Assembly: GCA_020809705.1 (NCBI GenBank)
Contig: CP085827.1
Span: 3,286,001 to 3,350,000, forward strand
Origin: Calonectria ilicicola
Lineage: Eukaryota; Ascomycota; Sordariomycetes; Hypocreales; Nectriaceae
Reading direction: 5' to 3'
Length of the DNA stretch: 64,000 bases
Shown here: piece by piece, positions 1-11,729 of the stretch
Numbering within the stretch: the stretch's first letter is position 1
How the letters are laid out: the number at the start of each line of letters is the position of its first letter
Made by a program: the position numbers and the translations under genes
The notes under the pieces: generated by a model
What the model was told of the DNA's origin: nothing
Seen by the model: only the letters and a program-made list of their open reading frames with translations
The model's database searches: none

Positions 1-16
1 GGTAGTTAGACTGGCG

Positions 17-36
17 AGACGAGACGAGACGAGAGG
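17..36. repeat. GAGAC tandem repeat
   Basis: Short pentanucleotide array of about four GAGAC units at the very start of the window. Confidence 0.8.
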
Positions 37-1616
37 GGTGTAGGGCGACACAGCAAAACGTGGGGAGTATGGCCGACGACGGGCGTGTCCTGATCATCAT
101 GGGCATGGTCGCGGTCGTGGTCATGGCATAGCCGTCACTGCATCGCAAAACGCACATCATCGAGGAAAAGCGAGTGTGCCATGGCCAGGAGGTTTGATTT
201 AGGTTGGCCTGTCTCAGGCCCCTTTTGAAATTGCCCATGCCAATTGGGTCGGAACCGTCAACCCATCAACCACAACGACCATGGGCTGGTGTGACACGAC
301 ACCCATTCACACGGATGCTCCTTCGGCACTTCTTGTCTGTAAGTATGCGCACGCACATGCGCGCGAAACCAATGTTTCTTTTTCTGCCAGTCGAACAGAC
401 GGGACATGGCATCGTCGTGCCTCCCTCTCCTTTTAGGCCTCCATCGCGAGGCACGGCACAAGGCACGGCACACAAGGCACGGCCACGGCCTCGTCTCATC
501 TGTTTTGTATGCGCGCCAAGTTGCGTGCTCTGCGGCCCTGCCCAGTCGTGTCCCGCTTCGGACTCTCCGCACCCACCTTGCGTCCACTATCCACCCACAT
601 TCACATCCACATCGGCAGCAAGCGTCAGATCCCCCATGCATGACCTTATCATGGCCATCCTCTCGCACCGCTGCCCATCAAGCCCCTCGACCCGCCCTGG
701 CCCCCCCTAAAGCCCCTCTATGGGCCACGACAGCTGTCGCGAGCTCCCTCTTTGTGCTTGGGCTCTATGTCCGGCCCCATACTCTCTGGCTCTCGCTCCT
801 CACGCGCTCCATCCGGGTTGCATCAGGGATGGGGCCTCCGCCGTGGCCATGCTCGAGGGGAATCAGGCGCATCGACTCTTGTTCTTACCTAACCCTTCTC
901 CCCTTTGTCCGACCCTTGACGCGGTGCTCCAGAGTCGTCACTCGCGAGGGCCATCTGCCGTCTCATCATGAGATCATATTTTAGAATGGAAAGAAAAAAA
1001 AAAATAGCCCGTCGCTAGCCCGTGGCAAGCCCGGTAAACATTTCTCGGTCTGACCAATTGGCCGCCATGATTGGCCAGCCTAAAATCAACAGCGCTGATC
1101 CCACCCTCGCTGTGTGCCGTATTGTTGCAATTCCTCGGCGCATGACACAGCGTGGCAGGCGGCACTTGGCACGCTCTCGGCTGGTGTGTTTTCTGCTTCC
1201 TTGGTCGCCCTTATCGCGCCGTCTCCGCTGTGATTCCTCGCGCTTCTGGCTGCGGCCCGCACCGACTAACCATCTCCATCATGGCCGTGGTCACGTCGTA
1301 GTGGTGGAGGCCAGATCCCTAACGGTGTCCCAAAGGGGACTAGTGCGGGGCTGCCGGCCAACCGTTTAGGAGCCATCATGTGACGGTCCAAATGCGGCCA
1401 AAATCATGACATGGTGATAAGGTCAGGCATTCTCCTCCCCAATAAGTTTTTGGTCGCAAACTCAGTGGTGCCGAGCTACGCCGTCCATCCCATCGCTCGC
1501 CAGCTCGACGTTGGGATCGGATCGACGTCTGGCTACCCGGCTTCCGGTCCTCTGTCATGGCTGCGGATTGGCTCGCGGCCTCGACGTGCGCACACTGTTG
1601 TTGCACGCAGACGCAC

Positions 1617-1680
1617 CCTCACACACACACTGGCACACACTCACACACACTCACACACACACACACACACATACATACAT
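1617..1680. repeat. CA-type microsatellite
   Basis: An interrupted (CA)n tract with TCACAC and TGGCAC variants, ending in a few CATA units. It creates histidine/threonine-rich open frames that should not be taken as genes. Confidence 0.9.
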
Positions 1681-2472
1681 ATGCTCAACCGCACACGGCA
1701 TCAACCCATTGGGTCACGCCGGGTTCTTGCACATTCCCTTGACACATTGACCGAGTCTTCCGTCTGCCAAACCTCTCACGTCTCTGAGCTAGAATCAGGC
1801 TATGCCGGTCAATGCCATCATCATTGCCAGCGCATCATCATCCCGTCATGACACAATGGGGATAGGCATTGATTGCATTGGCACGTTCTCCCTCTTCTGG
1901 TGTTGAATGGTTCCCGGCACTTGCTGACCCTCAGGTGTGTCGGGAACAACACGACTGCTGCCAAGAGGCCGACCGTCACTCCTGTGCTATCATCATTTCG
2001 CTACAGTGCTGATTCCGTTCCTACGCCCCAGGTACGAAAATGAATTGATAATTATTGCTTTCTTTTGCCAGAGGGCCCTAGCCACCCACCGCTACCACGT
2101 CCCAGACACAGGGTCCAGGGTCGGAGGGGCGTGGCTTTAATCAACATTCGGCGCATACTGTGTGTGCATCTGGTGCCATGCCATATCAAGGCCGTGGGCC
2201 ATGGGCTATGGGTCATGGCGATGAATGCCATGCAGGCGTCGAGCCAAGCTGTATGAGAGACCAGATCGAGGCCATCGATCCCGCAGCAAAAGCAGAGCCG
2301 TAAGCGCCCAGACCAGGCCAGACCCTTGGCTCTGCAAGATGGACGCAACGGCTTTGCGGTTGCAGTTGTAGTTCCAGCACACGACGCGGCACAGCGCAAC
2401 CGAACAGCGCTGCAGCCTGGGATCCGCAGTTATCGGCTTGTTTGCTGCAATCTTTCTCTTTCTCCCGCTCTT

Positions 2473-2502
2473 GCTCATGCTCATGCTCATGCTCATGCTC
2501 AT
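2473..2502. repeat. GCTCAT hexanucleotide repeat, five copies
   Basis: Five perfect head-to-tail GCTCAT units. Every frame through a 6-bp unit stays open, so the overlapping open frames here (Leu-Met, His-Ala, Ser-Cys or Glu-His dipeptide runs) are an artefact of the repeat. Confidence 0.95.
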
Positions 2503-5064
2503 GCTGCAGGGCGCCGTTGAGACGAGACGGGGAATGGGATGGGCACATTGCAACCTGCAATCCTTTGACACTCAAGTCCAAGCCCTGGCATTTACCCTAC
2601 ACCCACATCAGGCCCCCCCGGTGCTCATCACCACCACCTCCCGCCTCCTCCCCGGTGGCCCGGCCACCACGACGAGGGAAATATTCCATGCCAGCATTGT
2701 GTATTCTATTGTTCCAGAGCCTATCTTTTTGACACCCGGATGTGTCGGGATTGTTGCCCGTCCCCGGCCGGGACGACAATTACAGCGCGTCCAGCAAGCA
2801 CCAGCGGCACGTCCCATCCCGTGGTCTACTTGCAAGCTAAAACAAACCACCATCGTCCAGACTAAAACCCCATCTCCCCTGCCCACTTTGAGATCCGAGG
2901 GCTGTTGCGCCCTGGACGAGCCAGCCCTTGGCCCTGTCGTCCAATCGAATCAGCGCCGCATCTACCCCGACTTTTGAGCGAGACATTATGTCTCGTCCCA
3001 GGTATGCTCGGGCTTGGAGATGTGCATATCACCCACCGAGCCGCAACGGCCAATCGCGATCCGCCGAGCGACAACGTGCCTCGAGAAACTCTTATCCAGC
3101 TTCCAACCGACATCATTGCCCCCCTGCTGAACCTAATGTCCCTTGAGACACGGAACCAAGTATGCATCTGCCTTTGCCTCAATGTCTCAAGTGAGCCATC
3201 GAGATCGTTGAGCCTAAAGGCCCCCGACCCCAAGGATGCATGCGTCTGATGCTGCAAATTTTACCCCCAACAAGAGGAGGCGGTCGTGTGGGAGATGCAT
3301 TGGATTCACGGCTAGACATCCCACCGTTACGGATAGCCTTGAGACTAGTATGAGATAGAGAGAGAATGTGTGGGAACGAAAAGAGGACCCATCACAGATC
3401 TCTCTTCTCTCATCTGCTTCTAGAGAGCCTAAACGCCGAAGCTGACCATTCGACCAAGATCCGTCCAACCATATCCAGGACGGTCCATCGCGCTGGCCAT
3501 CTGCTTTGGCCTCCCCGATGAGGGGGAGACACCTGTCCATGCCCCTCGCTGGCACCTCCCCAATGTCGTTCGACCCTCTTGATGGGATGATGAGGTGACG
3601 CGGTGACGGGGTCGTTTTGCAGCACGCACCCCAGTCCGCTGCTCATCACAAGCAGGCCAAGACGGGGACCGTTTGCTTGCACGTCACACCTCGCTTCTCG
3701 CACCTGCGCAGCATTGCAACCAGTCATTGCGCTGGCCGGATTGACTAATGAGCTCTCGGCTTCAGCGCAGGCATCCCGTCCCGGAACCGGACTGGATGGT
3801 CAAAGGGCCCACTATGCGCTCCGCGGCCGTGCCCCCGAGATATCCAGGACAAGACACCAGGCAACTTCGTTCCCCCCATGCTCTTGGGGCAGATCGTCAC
3901 AACTATTGATAGAAACCTCCTTGTTCCGTAGCCACTGCCCCTTGCGGTTCCAGAAAACCTGCGCTCAGGGATTGACCTGACGATTCATTCCACAGATCCT
4001 TGACCATGGCCAATAACGTCGGAAGCTATGCCTCACCGAAGCACCGAGAGAGCCTCACCGCAAGCAAGCTTTTAATTGTTTTTAAAATGGTCTTTTCGAA
4101 ACCGTCCATAGAAGACAGCCCCTGCGGCCATGTGCTCCCAGGATCCGGAACGCGGGCCTCAAGCCTCGCCGTTTAGTGTCGCCACACCTTGAAATACCTA
4201 CCGGATGAGAATTGATGGATCGAAAGGGGGGGCGTGTGCGTATTTCTGCCCTCTTTTTCTTTCTTTCTGGTTCCCTCCTGAACCGTATTTACATAGTCGA
4301 GAAGCAAGGAAAACCCGCAAATCCCACAAAGGGGATCATCAGAAACTCAGCCAAGGCCCCGAATCCCCGCCGGCAGAAACCCAGGGCGAGATTCCGTCAT
4401 TGCGGACTAGCTGGTTGCAAAACAACGTTTCGACAAATCACATGGCTCCGAGCCCACTCATGGCTCTTGTGCGGGACTGATTGAGGCCAGCACGGGGTGT
4501 GGCCAAAGGGTGAGCTGCGCCGTCAGGGTGGTTGGCCCCTGACGACCAGTGAATGGAGCGGATGTGCCTGGCCTTGCTCCCGGTGCCATGGACGTGTCTG
4601 AAGGATGGTATCCTTCACCCTCAAATTGATCATCTTCAACCCACCGGAATGTTACCCGGAGGCACCGTCTCTGCGAGCTTCTAATTCTGAACAGGAAAAA
4701 ACGATAACGAGGTATCTTTCATTGCTTCACTACTGTAACGCCGTGCTCCCCATTCATTAAATTTACCATGCGTCGTTCCATGTCGTGTTACTGCAAGTCT
4801 CCCTGTCCTTGTAACTCGCCTTCCTTCCAACCCTACCACCCCCCTTAAACTCCTTTTTAACTCGTCTGCCGAGCCTCAATGCTTTGGGATACAGTTGAAA
4901 TGCCAAACTAGTGCTCACACGCCAACGACTAACGTCGTCCTGTCAATGCTCCACGGGTATGATTACAGCAGAGTGTAAGATGAAAACATGGAAACCAAGA
5001 GAAAACGAAAGTAAGAAAAAAAGAAAAAAATTCGTAAAGTCAAATCCATTGACCAGTCGGTCCC

Positions 5065-8000
5065 TCACCACGGGCTCTGTGTCAACTGGGGCGTCTGCAT
5101 GCCACCGCCTTTGCGGGCCAGGTCTAGTTCCATATCCACATCCCATGTGCCCAGATAGTCTCCCATCTCGCGCATGACGTCCTCCACGATGTCGATTGGT
5201 TCCTGCGACTCCTGATAGCACTCGCCAGGGCGATCCATGCCAGCGGTGTCCTCACATGTGTCGATGGTGGAGATTGTGGGCTTCTGGAGCTGGTCGGCAG
5301 CCAGGAACGTCTCGGCCATGGCTTGAGGAGTAGGGCTTGCAAGCGAGCGCTGCGAGGCGGTGGGTAACAGACGATGCCGCAGACCGCTGGCGGCCTTGGA
5401 GCTTCCGGATCGGCGTGCCACAGCAGAGAAGTGGTCGTGGAACTTGGCATCCTCAGATGTCGGTAGCTCAGCAATCGGCGTCGTCGGCGGTGGCGATGCG
5501 CACCTAGTCCGAGACTCGATTAGCGATGGCACCTCGCCCGTGGCCGCCGGGCTGGACATTTCATGCGGCAGTGGTGCCCATGACACGCGGCGCTGCGAGA
5601 CATCGGCGCTCCAAGGATTCTTGGTTGCAGATGCGAGGATGCCTTGGGTGCTGGGCAATCGCGAAGCCGAGTCTGGCCACGCGGCGCGCCTGTTGTTGCT
5701 GCGAGGACGACGCTCTGGTGACGGCGACATAAAGGAGGCCATTGACTTGAATGAAAACTGGGGCTCGGGAGTTGATGGCCTCGGCGGTGCCACGGCTGGT
5801 GAGATGGCCGGCGTGGTGGAGGAGACCTCATTCTGCACCTGGCTCGAAATAGAACATGTCGTATTGACTGTATGTAACGCTGACAGTGGGTTTGCATTGT
5901 CAATGTTTCGTACACCAAGTGGAGGCGCCATCGGTAGCTTGGTAGATACATTTGCCCAAGGGTTTTGAGCATCTGATGATGCCAAGGAGGAGTCATCCAT
6001 CATTTCCGGCGTCCCGAGGTTTGACTCTTTCTGAGGGAGGTCCGTCATTGCCAGTGTCGCGTATTGTGAAAGTTGTGAGCGTGCCCAAGGACTCTGCTGT
6101 GAAGCTGGAACAGGGTCTCGATCCGTAGCCTGTGCAGATTTGTCCTGTTCCAAGATTTGCTTTTGTCCCAAGATTTGTTCCTGTCCCAAGGTTTGCTGGC
6201 TTTTGGATGGCTGAGTTGTTGATGAAACCTGGTGGCTGGACTCCGAGCTAGGGCGAGCATCTGCAATAGCTTTAGATGGCTGGGGCGTTTCGACGCTGCT
6301 ATTCTCGGCTAGTAGTGTCTTTGGTGATGACAGTTGTGGATGATGTTTTGAGTCAATCTTAGATGGTCTCTCAATGGTGAGACTGCTTTCTGTAATGGGC
6401 GATGTCATGGCTTGCCTCATGGAGCTTGAAGCTATCTTGGCAGGAGTCGAAGCCACCCTCGCGGGAGTTGAAGCCACCCTCGCAGGAGTCGAAGCCACCC
6501 TTACGGGAGTCGAAGCGATCCTTGCAGGAGTTGAAGCTATTCTTGCGGGTGATGAAGCTATTCTTGCAGGTGATGAAGGCATCCTCGTAGGAGATGAACT
6601 ACTTTGTCCAATTGTCTGTGATAGCTTCGCCCAAGACGCCTTTGGAATAAATCGCTTTACCGAGCACTTTAGTAATCCCAAATGCTCAGGCAGCGAGTGC
6701 GACTTCTCCACGGTTGGCTGAGGAGCTGTGGGCTCTGAGACTTCTGACGATATACTCTTTGTGTCGTCGCTTTCAGATTCTGAAGTTGATTCTGAACTGC
6801 CATTTCCTGTATAGTCGTCTTGAGAACCACGCCCCTTTGGCTCCGCTGAGGGACTGTCGCGGTTTTCTTGTGGGCGGCCCTGTCTCAAATCACCATTATT
6901 GTCCGCTAAATCTTCTGGGACATCAACAGGTTTCGGTTCTGCAATGCCCACAGCAGTAGAGGCCTGGTTGCTGTTGAGCTCAAGGTCACGGCAGGTTTCG
7001 CTTCCAGTGTCCGAGGCACTCGATGTTTCTGAATCACTGGTTGTGCCAATGTCGGAGTTGTCTCCAGCGATATCTTCAAGCTTTCCGACATCTTCACTCG
7101 CCATTGACGACAGCTCACTGGACGTTACATCTTTGTCCACGTCCATGGTTTCGCTTTCAGGGGCAGTTGTAATATCGGCATCTGGACTTGACGAATCCTC
7201 AGTTTCTGTGGACACGTCCTTGGCTTCGCCAGGTTTCACTAGGAATTCTTCTCCTGAATTCGAGATGCCTGACCAAGACTCGGAATGTTCTCCCTTTTGG
7301 TCGTTCTTATCCTTGACAAGTCTCATTCCCATCTTGTAACAGAAACTTCCGTCTCTTTGAGTTGCCAGATTCTCCCCATCAGCACTCCTAGATTCTTCAA
7401 ACTCATCTGTTTCCATAACAGATCTTCCAAGTGCGGATCTTCGACTTGGGGATTGATGTTCAAGAATACGTCGAGACAAGACATGACGGGGCGATCGTCG
7501 AGGGAGTGGTTGGGAAAATTGGTTCTGAGACACAGGAGAAGACAAAGTTGCCGCGGCCTTAATGGCGGCAATTTCATCTCGGGAAAGCTCGTCCTCTGAA
7601 TCCTTTGCCGTTTCGTAAATAGCACGTGTCTTGAGACTCTTCTTTGGTGATGTACGTTTTCTTGGTGATCCTAGACGAGTGGGTGCACTGCTGAAGGAAA
7701 CCGTAAGCGAATCGTTAAGTTCGTCTTCTTCTTCTTCGTCTGCTTTGCCTTGCACATTGTCGGCACTCTCATATCTGCGCAGTGTACGTGCAGTCGTGAT
7801 TGCGGAAGATGGAAGACGGTCGGGGAGGCTGCTAAAAGATGAGGTGAACACATCGAGGGCATCATTATCTCCACGTAAAGATGCAGGTTGTTTGGGAACT
7901 GGTGTGCCCATTGAGTCTGATTCCATAAAGTCTGTCCGCCGTCGTTTATTTGCTAGTTTTCTGAGCCATTCAGATCCCTTGGCCTTTCGCTTCCTGTCCG

Positions 8001-8553
8001 ACATGGTTCCCCTTGGTGTTGTTGCCCAAAAGCCATCCTTGGCCACTTGGGGCACGGCATTCCTCCATCTTTGAACCATAGACAACTCATCGTCCTCGAG
8101 AAAAGGGTGTGCTGCAACTAGGGGGGCTTGTTTGACGCTCTCAGGGCTCGGCAGATGGCACTCTAGGCTGTCGTGCTGACCAAACTGTGTCTCAGGGACG
8201 GACGTATTTCGCTGGTGTTTTAGGCTCCTTGTAAGCTTTCGGGGAGATTGCCTTTCGCCCTTTGCAGTGCCAGCTGTACGATGTTTCGATCGCCAAGGAT
8301 TAACCCATGCAGAAGCGCTATCAAAGGGCCCCTGGAGCGTGGCCGTGAGAATGAATGGGGACTGGCCGTCGAGGAATTTCTGGCCCGCGGCCTCGTATCG
8401 TAGTCGTCGAGAATCTGAGTCGTCATAGTCTTCGTCATCGGATCCCTTGTATAGAACATCTTCGGGGTCGCATGTCGCTTCACAATATATTGTGTCCTCC
8501 TCCCAGCTTGCTATCGTAGGCTCTTCCATCGCCTTTCCCTCAACACGCGACAT
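5065..8553 (-). CDS. Large low-complexity protein with tandem S/T-P-x-K/R repeats (protamine-P1-like fungal family)
   Basis: Uninterrupted 1162-codon frame. I recognise it only loosely as a Ser/Thr/Pro-rich fungal protein that pipelines often label protamine P1-like; no enzyme domain is visible. The N-terminus (about residues 10-60) is acidic and tryptophan-containing and looks like the conserved part. The middle is acidic and Ser-rich. At roughly residues 645-710 a seven-residue unit of the form (S/T)PARIAS is repeated about eight times; each copy carries a minimal S/T-P-x-K/R site, the consensus for cyclin-dependent kinases. Basic KRK-type stretches near residue 190-210 could serve as nuclear signals. 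An alternative start lies eight codons in. The role is unknown; the composition suggests a disordered, phospho-regulated nuclear or scaffold protein (inference). Confidence 0.75.
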   Translation of the reverse strand: MSRVEGKAMEEPTIASWEEDTIYCEATCDPEDVLYKGSDDEDYDDSDSRRLRYEAAGQKFLDGQSPFILTATLQGPFDSASAWVNPWRSKHRTAGTAKGERQSPRKLTRSLKHQRNTSVPETQFGQHDSLECHLPSPESVKQAPLVAAHPFLEDDELSMVQRWRNAVPQVAKDGFWATTPRGTMSDRKRKAKGSEWLRKLANKRRRTDFMESDSMGTPVPKQPASLRGDNDALDVFTSSFSSLPDRLPSSAITTARTLRRYESADNVQGKADEEEEDELNDSLTVSFSSAPTRLGSPRKRTSPKKSLKTRAIYETAKDSEDELSRDEIAAIKAAATLSSPVSQNQFSQPLPRRSPRHVLSRRILEHQSPSRRSALGRSVMETDEFEESRSADGENLATQRDGSFCYKMGMRLVKDKNDQKGEHSESWSGISNSGEEFLVKPGEAKDVSTETEDSSSPDADITTAPESETMDVDKDVTSSELSSMASEDVGKLEDIAGDNSDIGTTSDSETSSASDTGSETCRDLELNSNQASTAVGIAEPKPVDVPEDLADNNGDLRQGRPQENRDSPSAEPKGRGSQDDYTGNGSSESTSESESDDTKSISSEVSEPTAPQPTVEKSHSLPEHLGLLKCSVKRFIPKASWAKLSQTIGQSSSSPTRMPSSPARIASSPARIASTPARIASTPVRVASTPARVASTPARVASTPAKIASSSMRQAMTSPITESSLTIERPSKIDSKHHPQLSSPKTLLAENSSVETPQPSKAIADARPSSESSHQVSSTTQPSKSQQTLGQEQILGQKQILEQDKSAQATDRDPVPASQQSPWARSQLSQYATLAMTDLPQKESNLGTPEMMDDSSLASSDAQNPWANVSTKLPMAPPLGVRNIDNANPLSALHTVNTTCSISSQVQNEVSSTTPAISPAVAPPRPSTPEPQFSFKSMASFMSPSPERRPRSNNRRAAWPDSASRLPSTQGILASATKNPWSADVSQRRVSWAPLPHEMSSPAATGEVPSLIESRTRCASPPPTTPIAELPTSEDAKFHDHFSAVARRSGSSKAASGLRHRLLPTASQRSLASPTPQAMAETFLAADQLQKPTISTIDTCEDTAGMDRPGECYQESQEPIDIVEDVMREMGDYLGTWDVDMELDLARKGGGMQTPQLTQSPW
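6421..6610 (-). repeat. In-frame 21-bp minisatellite encoding tandem CDK-consensus motifs
   Basis: Degenerate 21-bp units inside the 1162-codon gene. Successive units encode SPTR, SPAR, SPAR, TPAR, TPVR, TPAR, TPAR and TPAK cores separated by IAS/VAS spacers. The nucleotide units differ at many synonymous positions, yet the S/T, P and K/R residues stay, which suggests they are kept by selection. Confidence 0.85.
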
Positions 8554-11500
8554 GGTGACACCTCAGGCATATATGGTATGGTCCGACAAGGCGAGCACTA
8601 TTGAACCGTTCGAAGGAGAAAAACAGTGACAGGGATCCGTAAGAGAGCGTCGCAGGTTGGGAAGCGCTTCTCTCATGATAGCCCACTAAATGACGGCAAC
8701 GGGATTGCACACTGTGAATGTGAATTCTCCAAAGGCGCGTGCTCACGTGACCGTTGCCATGACAATCCAGGTTCCAACAACGACCAGCCCAGGCTGGGGG
8801 TCATTGGGGGGCAGTAGAAAAAAAAATCAAATCTTACTGTTGAATGTGATACTAATTTGCAATCTGTTCATTGATATTTGTATGATTGTAAACGCGGTTG
8901 ACCACGGGCTGGGGCCCTGGTAGAGGTCGAGAAATCGCGTTACCTCCTGCTGGCTAGGGAGCGTCGCGGAAACGATGCGATGTAGTACTGATAGAGTGTG
9001 CTCTCTAGACTTTGCTTGAGAACCCCCTTTAGTATTTGGCGTCAAAATAAATGAATAAATAATAAAATATCATATAAACAAATAGATAGATATGATTTCG
9101 GTATAAACTTTTTCTAGGCCTTTTTAAACTATAAAGTTCATGTTTTAGGGTAGTTGGGTTCTGTGGCGTCAATGCAATCTTTCAAGGCTTGTGTGTCGCA
9201 TCACTCGTCATTGGAAGACGAAATTGAGAATTTATCCTCGTCGTAGATCACTGTCGTACCATTATCAGAGTGACCCTAAACCGATCTTCTTTCCCTGAGA
9301 TGAAGGAGAGAAATATCGCTGCATTCATCTTCTCCATCTTGACCGTACACTTCTTTGATCCTGGCCCCTTATCTGATCCCGAAACGTTGGCGTCCTTTTT
9401 ATTATCCTTATCCAAAAACGCCTCAAAATCATCGGGTTGCTTCCCCAAGCAGGACGCTTTGTGCGTAGCTTGGGTCAAGCGTTTTAGGTTGACCAATCTG
9501 CTCGAGTGTCGTCTGTATTACTGTTGCGCGTCATACCACTATCGTAATTGGATTGCTGACAACAAGCGTCTTTTGCATTCTGGTCACTCCTTTGGACAAG
9601 TTAATTGAGAGATGAGTACCGTCTGGCAGTGTTGCAATTGCGGCGCATTGACAAATACGTAGAGCGCATTCCAGGCGTTTTTCTACAAAGGTATGCTAGC
9701 AAGAACGAGAGTTCCCCCTTTTCTTTGTCTTCGACGCCCATCAATGCACCAGCCAATTGCAAAGCGTTGGACCAGAAATAATGCGTAATGTTGAATTCAT
9801 TATAATTTAAACGTGGGAATCGAAGGGAATTTGGTAGCTAACACCAGACGCTTGGTCCGAAGTGAAGACTGGAATTTTAAACTTTCCAGATTCTAGCGTG
9901 GATGGGCTTGATGATAGTTGACTCCGGGAGTGCTCCACGCTTGCTGCCACTATCGGATCCTTTTGAGTCGCTAGATCTGGAATGTGAAAGAGACACTGCG
10001 CGTATGCCAGCATGGATTTGGGGAAGAAAAAGACATCTTTAAACGTCATGAAATAATTATCGAGAAAGTTTTCTTTTGGCCGTCACATGTGTTAGTTGGG
10101 TCAAAAAGCCGGGATCCCAAATGAGTTAGTGAAGTGGTAGGGCTGAAGAAGAGCAGGATGTTATGATGAACAAATGTGTCCAAACAATGCCCAATTCCGA
10201 ACCTTCAACATTTAGGAAGGGCAGTATTATTATGCTACAAACAATTCTCTCGCCTTTCATGCTGTAATTTACGTTATTACTCATTGTGCCTCGCCTCAAA
10301 CTTCATGCCTCACTTGCTCATGGAGAGAATCCCCAATTTCAGGATCATTAGATGTTGCAGTAAAGTAATTCGCGGGGCAAAGATCCATCCTTCAAAATAC
10401 GATAATAGAGAATATTTGATAAAATATACTCTTCTTCAAAGTGGAAAGACACGACCCAATTGAACGGAGACGGTTGGATATGTCGCTGATAAGAGTGCAC
10501 TGAGAGCCAACCGACGATAAATAAATCTATCCAATTATGCAGCTACCTCTTGTGCTAGCCGGGAATCTGAAACGCTTAATGTGTGCCAATTCTGTATTAA
10601 TGACGAAGGACCAACGTCCAGTATCAAGAATTACGAAGAAAATTTACACCTTGATCCACTAGTATTATAGAATCCCTTCGACTGCATTAGTACAAGCTAA
10701 GAGTCCGACCACTGCTATCCCAATGTTGCACTCAAGCGGGGGTGCGTGAAATGTGGTATTTTGCACTGCTTGGCAAAGAAATGAATGCCTAGGTACATGT
10801 TGAATTTTTACCCACCTAAGCATCTCATCTAACCCCCGCATCGGCGGCAAAGAGTGGATATTCTTGTGACTGTTGATTCAAGTGATAATGGTGCCCCAAA
10901 ATTTATGAGCCTTGTTCAAACTTGGTAAAGGCACTCATCTAATAGATCAGCAGCAGAAATATGGATCATATTGGCTAGAAGTGGAGCTTTAGGGTGGCTT
11001 TATACACGCTTGCCCGTGCTTGCGTTTCAAGATTCGCGAGAAGCATCCCAGCGTAGCTAGCAAAATTTTTTTCGTCATTGGCAGCGGACGAATCACGTGA
11101 TATCGCGTATGTACTGTGTGCATTGCTGGATCTGCATCTCTCTGCATCTTTCTGCAGCTGTTTGCACCTGCCTACGTGGCAATCGGCAATATCACCCACC
11201 ACTCATGAGGGCTGCCATCATCCTTCAACAAAGGTTTCATTCGCATCCAAATATTTGTTCGCGATACACCGCCTTTGTTGGGAATATTTCTTTTTCACAA
11301 TAACTTACCAGCTGGTGGGCCCCAACGGGGATTGTTGACACGGTAACCGTACACGACAGATCCCTGTCGAGGGGGAGCGCTGCAAGCTACAGTGCAGGCA
11401 TTTTTGTTGTTCAATGGACGTTTCGAGTTAAGTAAACATTGGCGCGCTGCAACCTCCCAGATGCCTTTTGATTGTAGGTTTGCGCCGGTCTTATACATAT

Positions 11501-11729
11501 CTCTGAATTTCTAAATTTCTCTGTTTGTCTTAGTGCATCTTTCTTTGTTCCATCAATAAGTTGCCTGAGCGCCCTCCAAACAAAAACCACGGCAACAAAA
11601 ACATCACCACCTCACGTACACCATCGCACACCACCATCCTTCGCGACCCCGCACGGGCGACAAACGACCGACCCAGTGTATGGAGGGTGAATAATACTTC
11701 GACTATCAAGCTCTCTCAAAGGCGGCGCC
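8554..11729. other. Divergent intergenic region, AT-rich in part, no supported gene
   Basis: Between two divergently transcribed genes. It includes an AT-rich section around 9,040-10,700 with only short unremarkable open frames. Minus-strand frames of 80 and 82 codons (9807-10049 and 9248-9496) have a protein-like composition but no recognisable domain, signal peptide or convincing splice link. The last 250 bp before 11730 are CA-rich with many short C-runs, as in the leader of many fungal genes. Confidence 0.55.

Larger units (their letters stand above)
1..5064. other. Long stretch without a supportable gene
   Basis: About 5 kb with no open frame that reads as a protein. The open frames present are short, overlap on both strands, and have the arginine/proline/serine/histidine-rich look of chance translation of GC-rich DNA. 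The stretch contains several simple repeats (listed separately) and pyrimidine-rich tracts. It may be the long promoter or 5' leader of a gene lying to the left of the window, together with the 3' region of the minus-strand gene that ends at 5065. No tRNA or splice-linked exon chain was recognised. Confidence 0.6.

Noticed and set aside
204..4484. Many open frames of 60-190 codons in the first 4.5 kb on both strands
   Set aside because: They overlap each other in several frames, are rich in Arg, Pro, Ser and His, show no domain, signal peptide or splice logic, and partly result from simple repeats.
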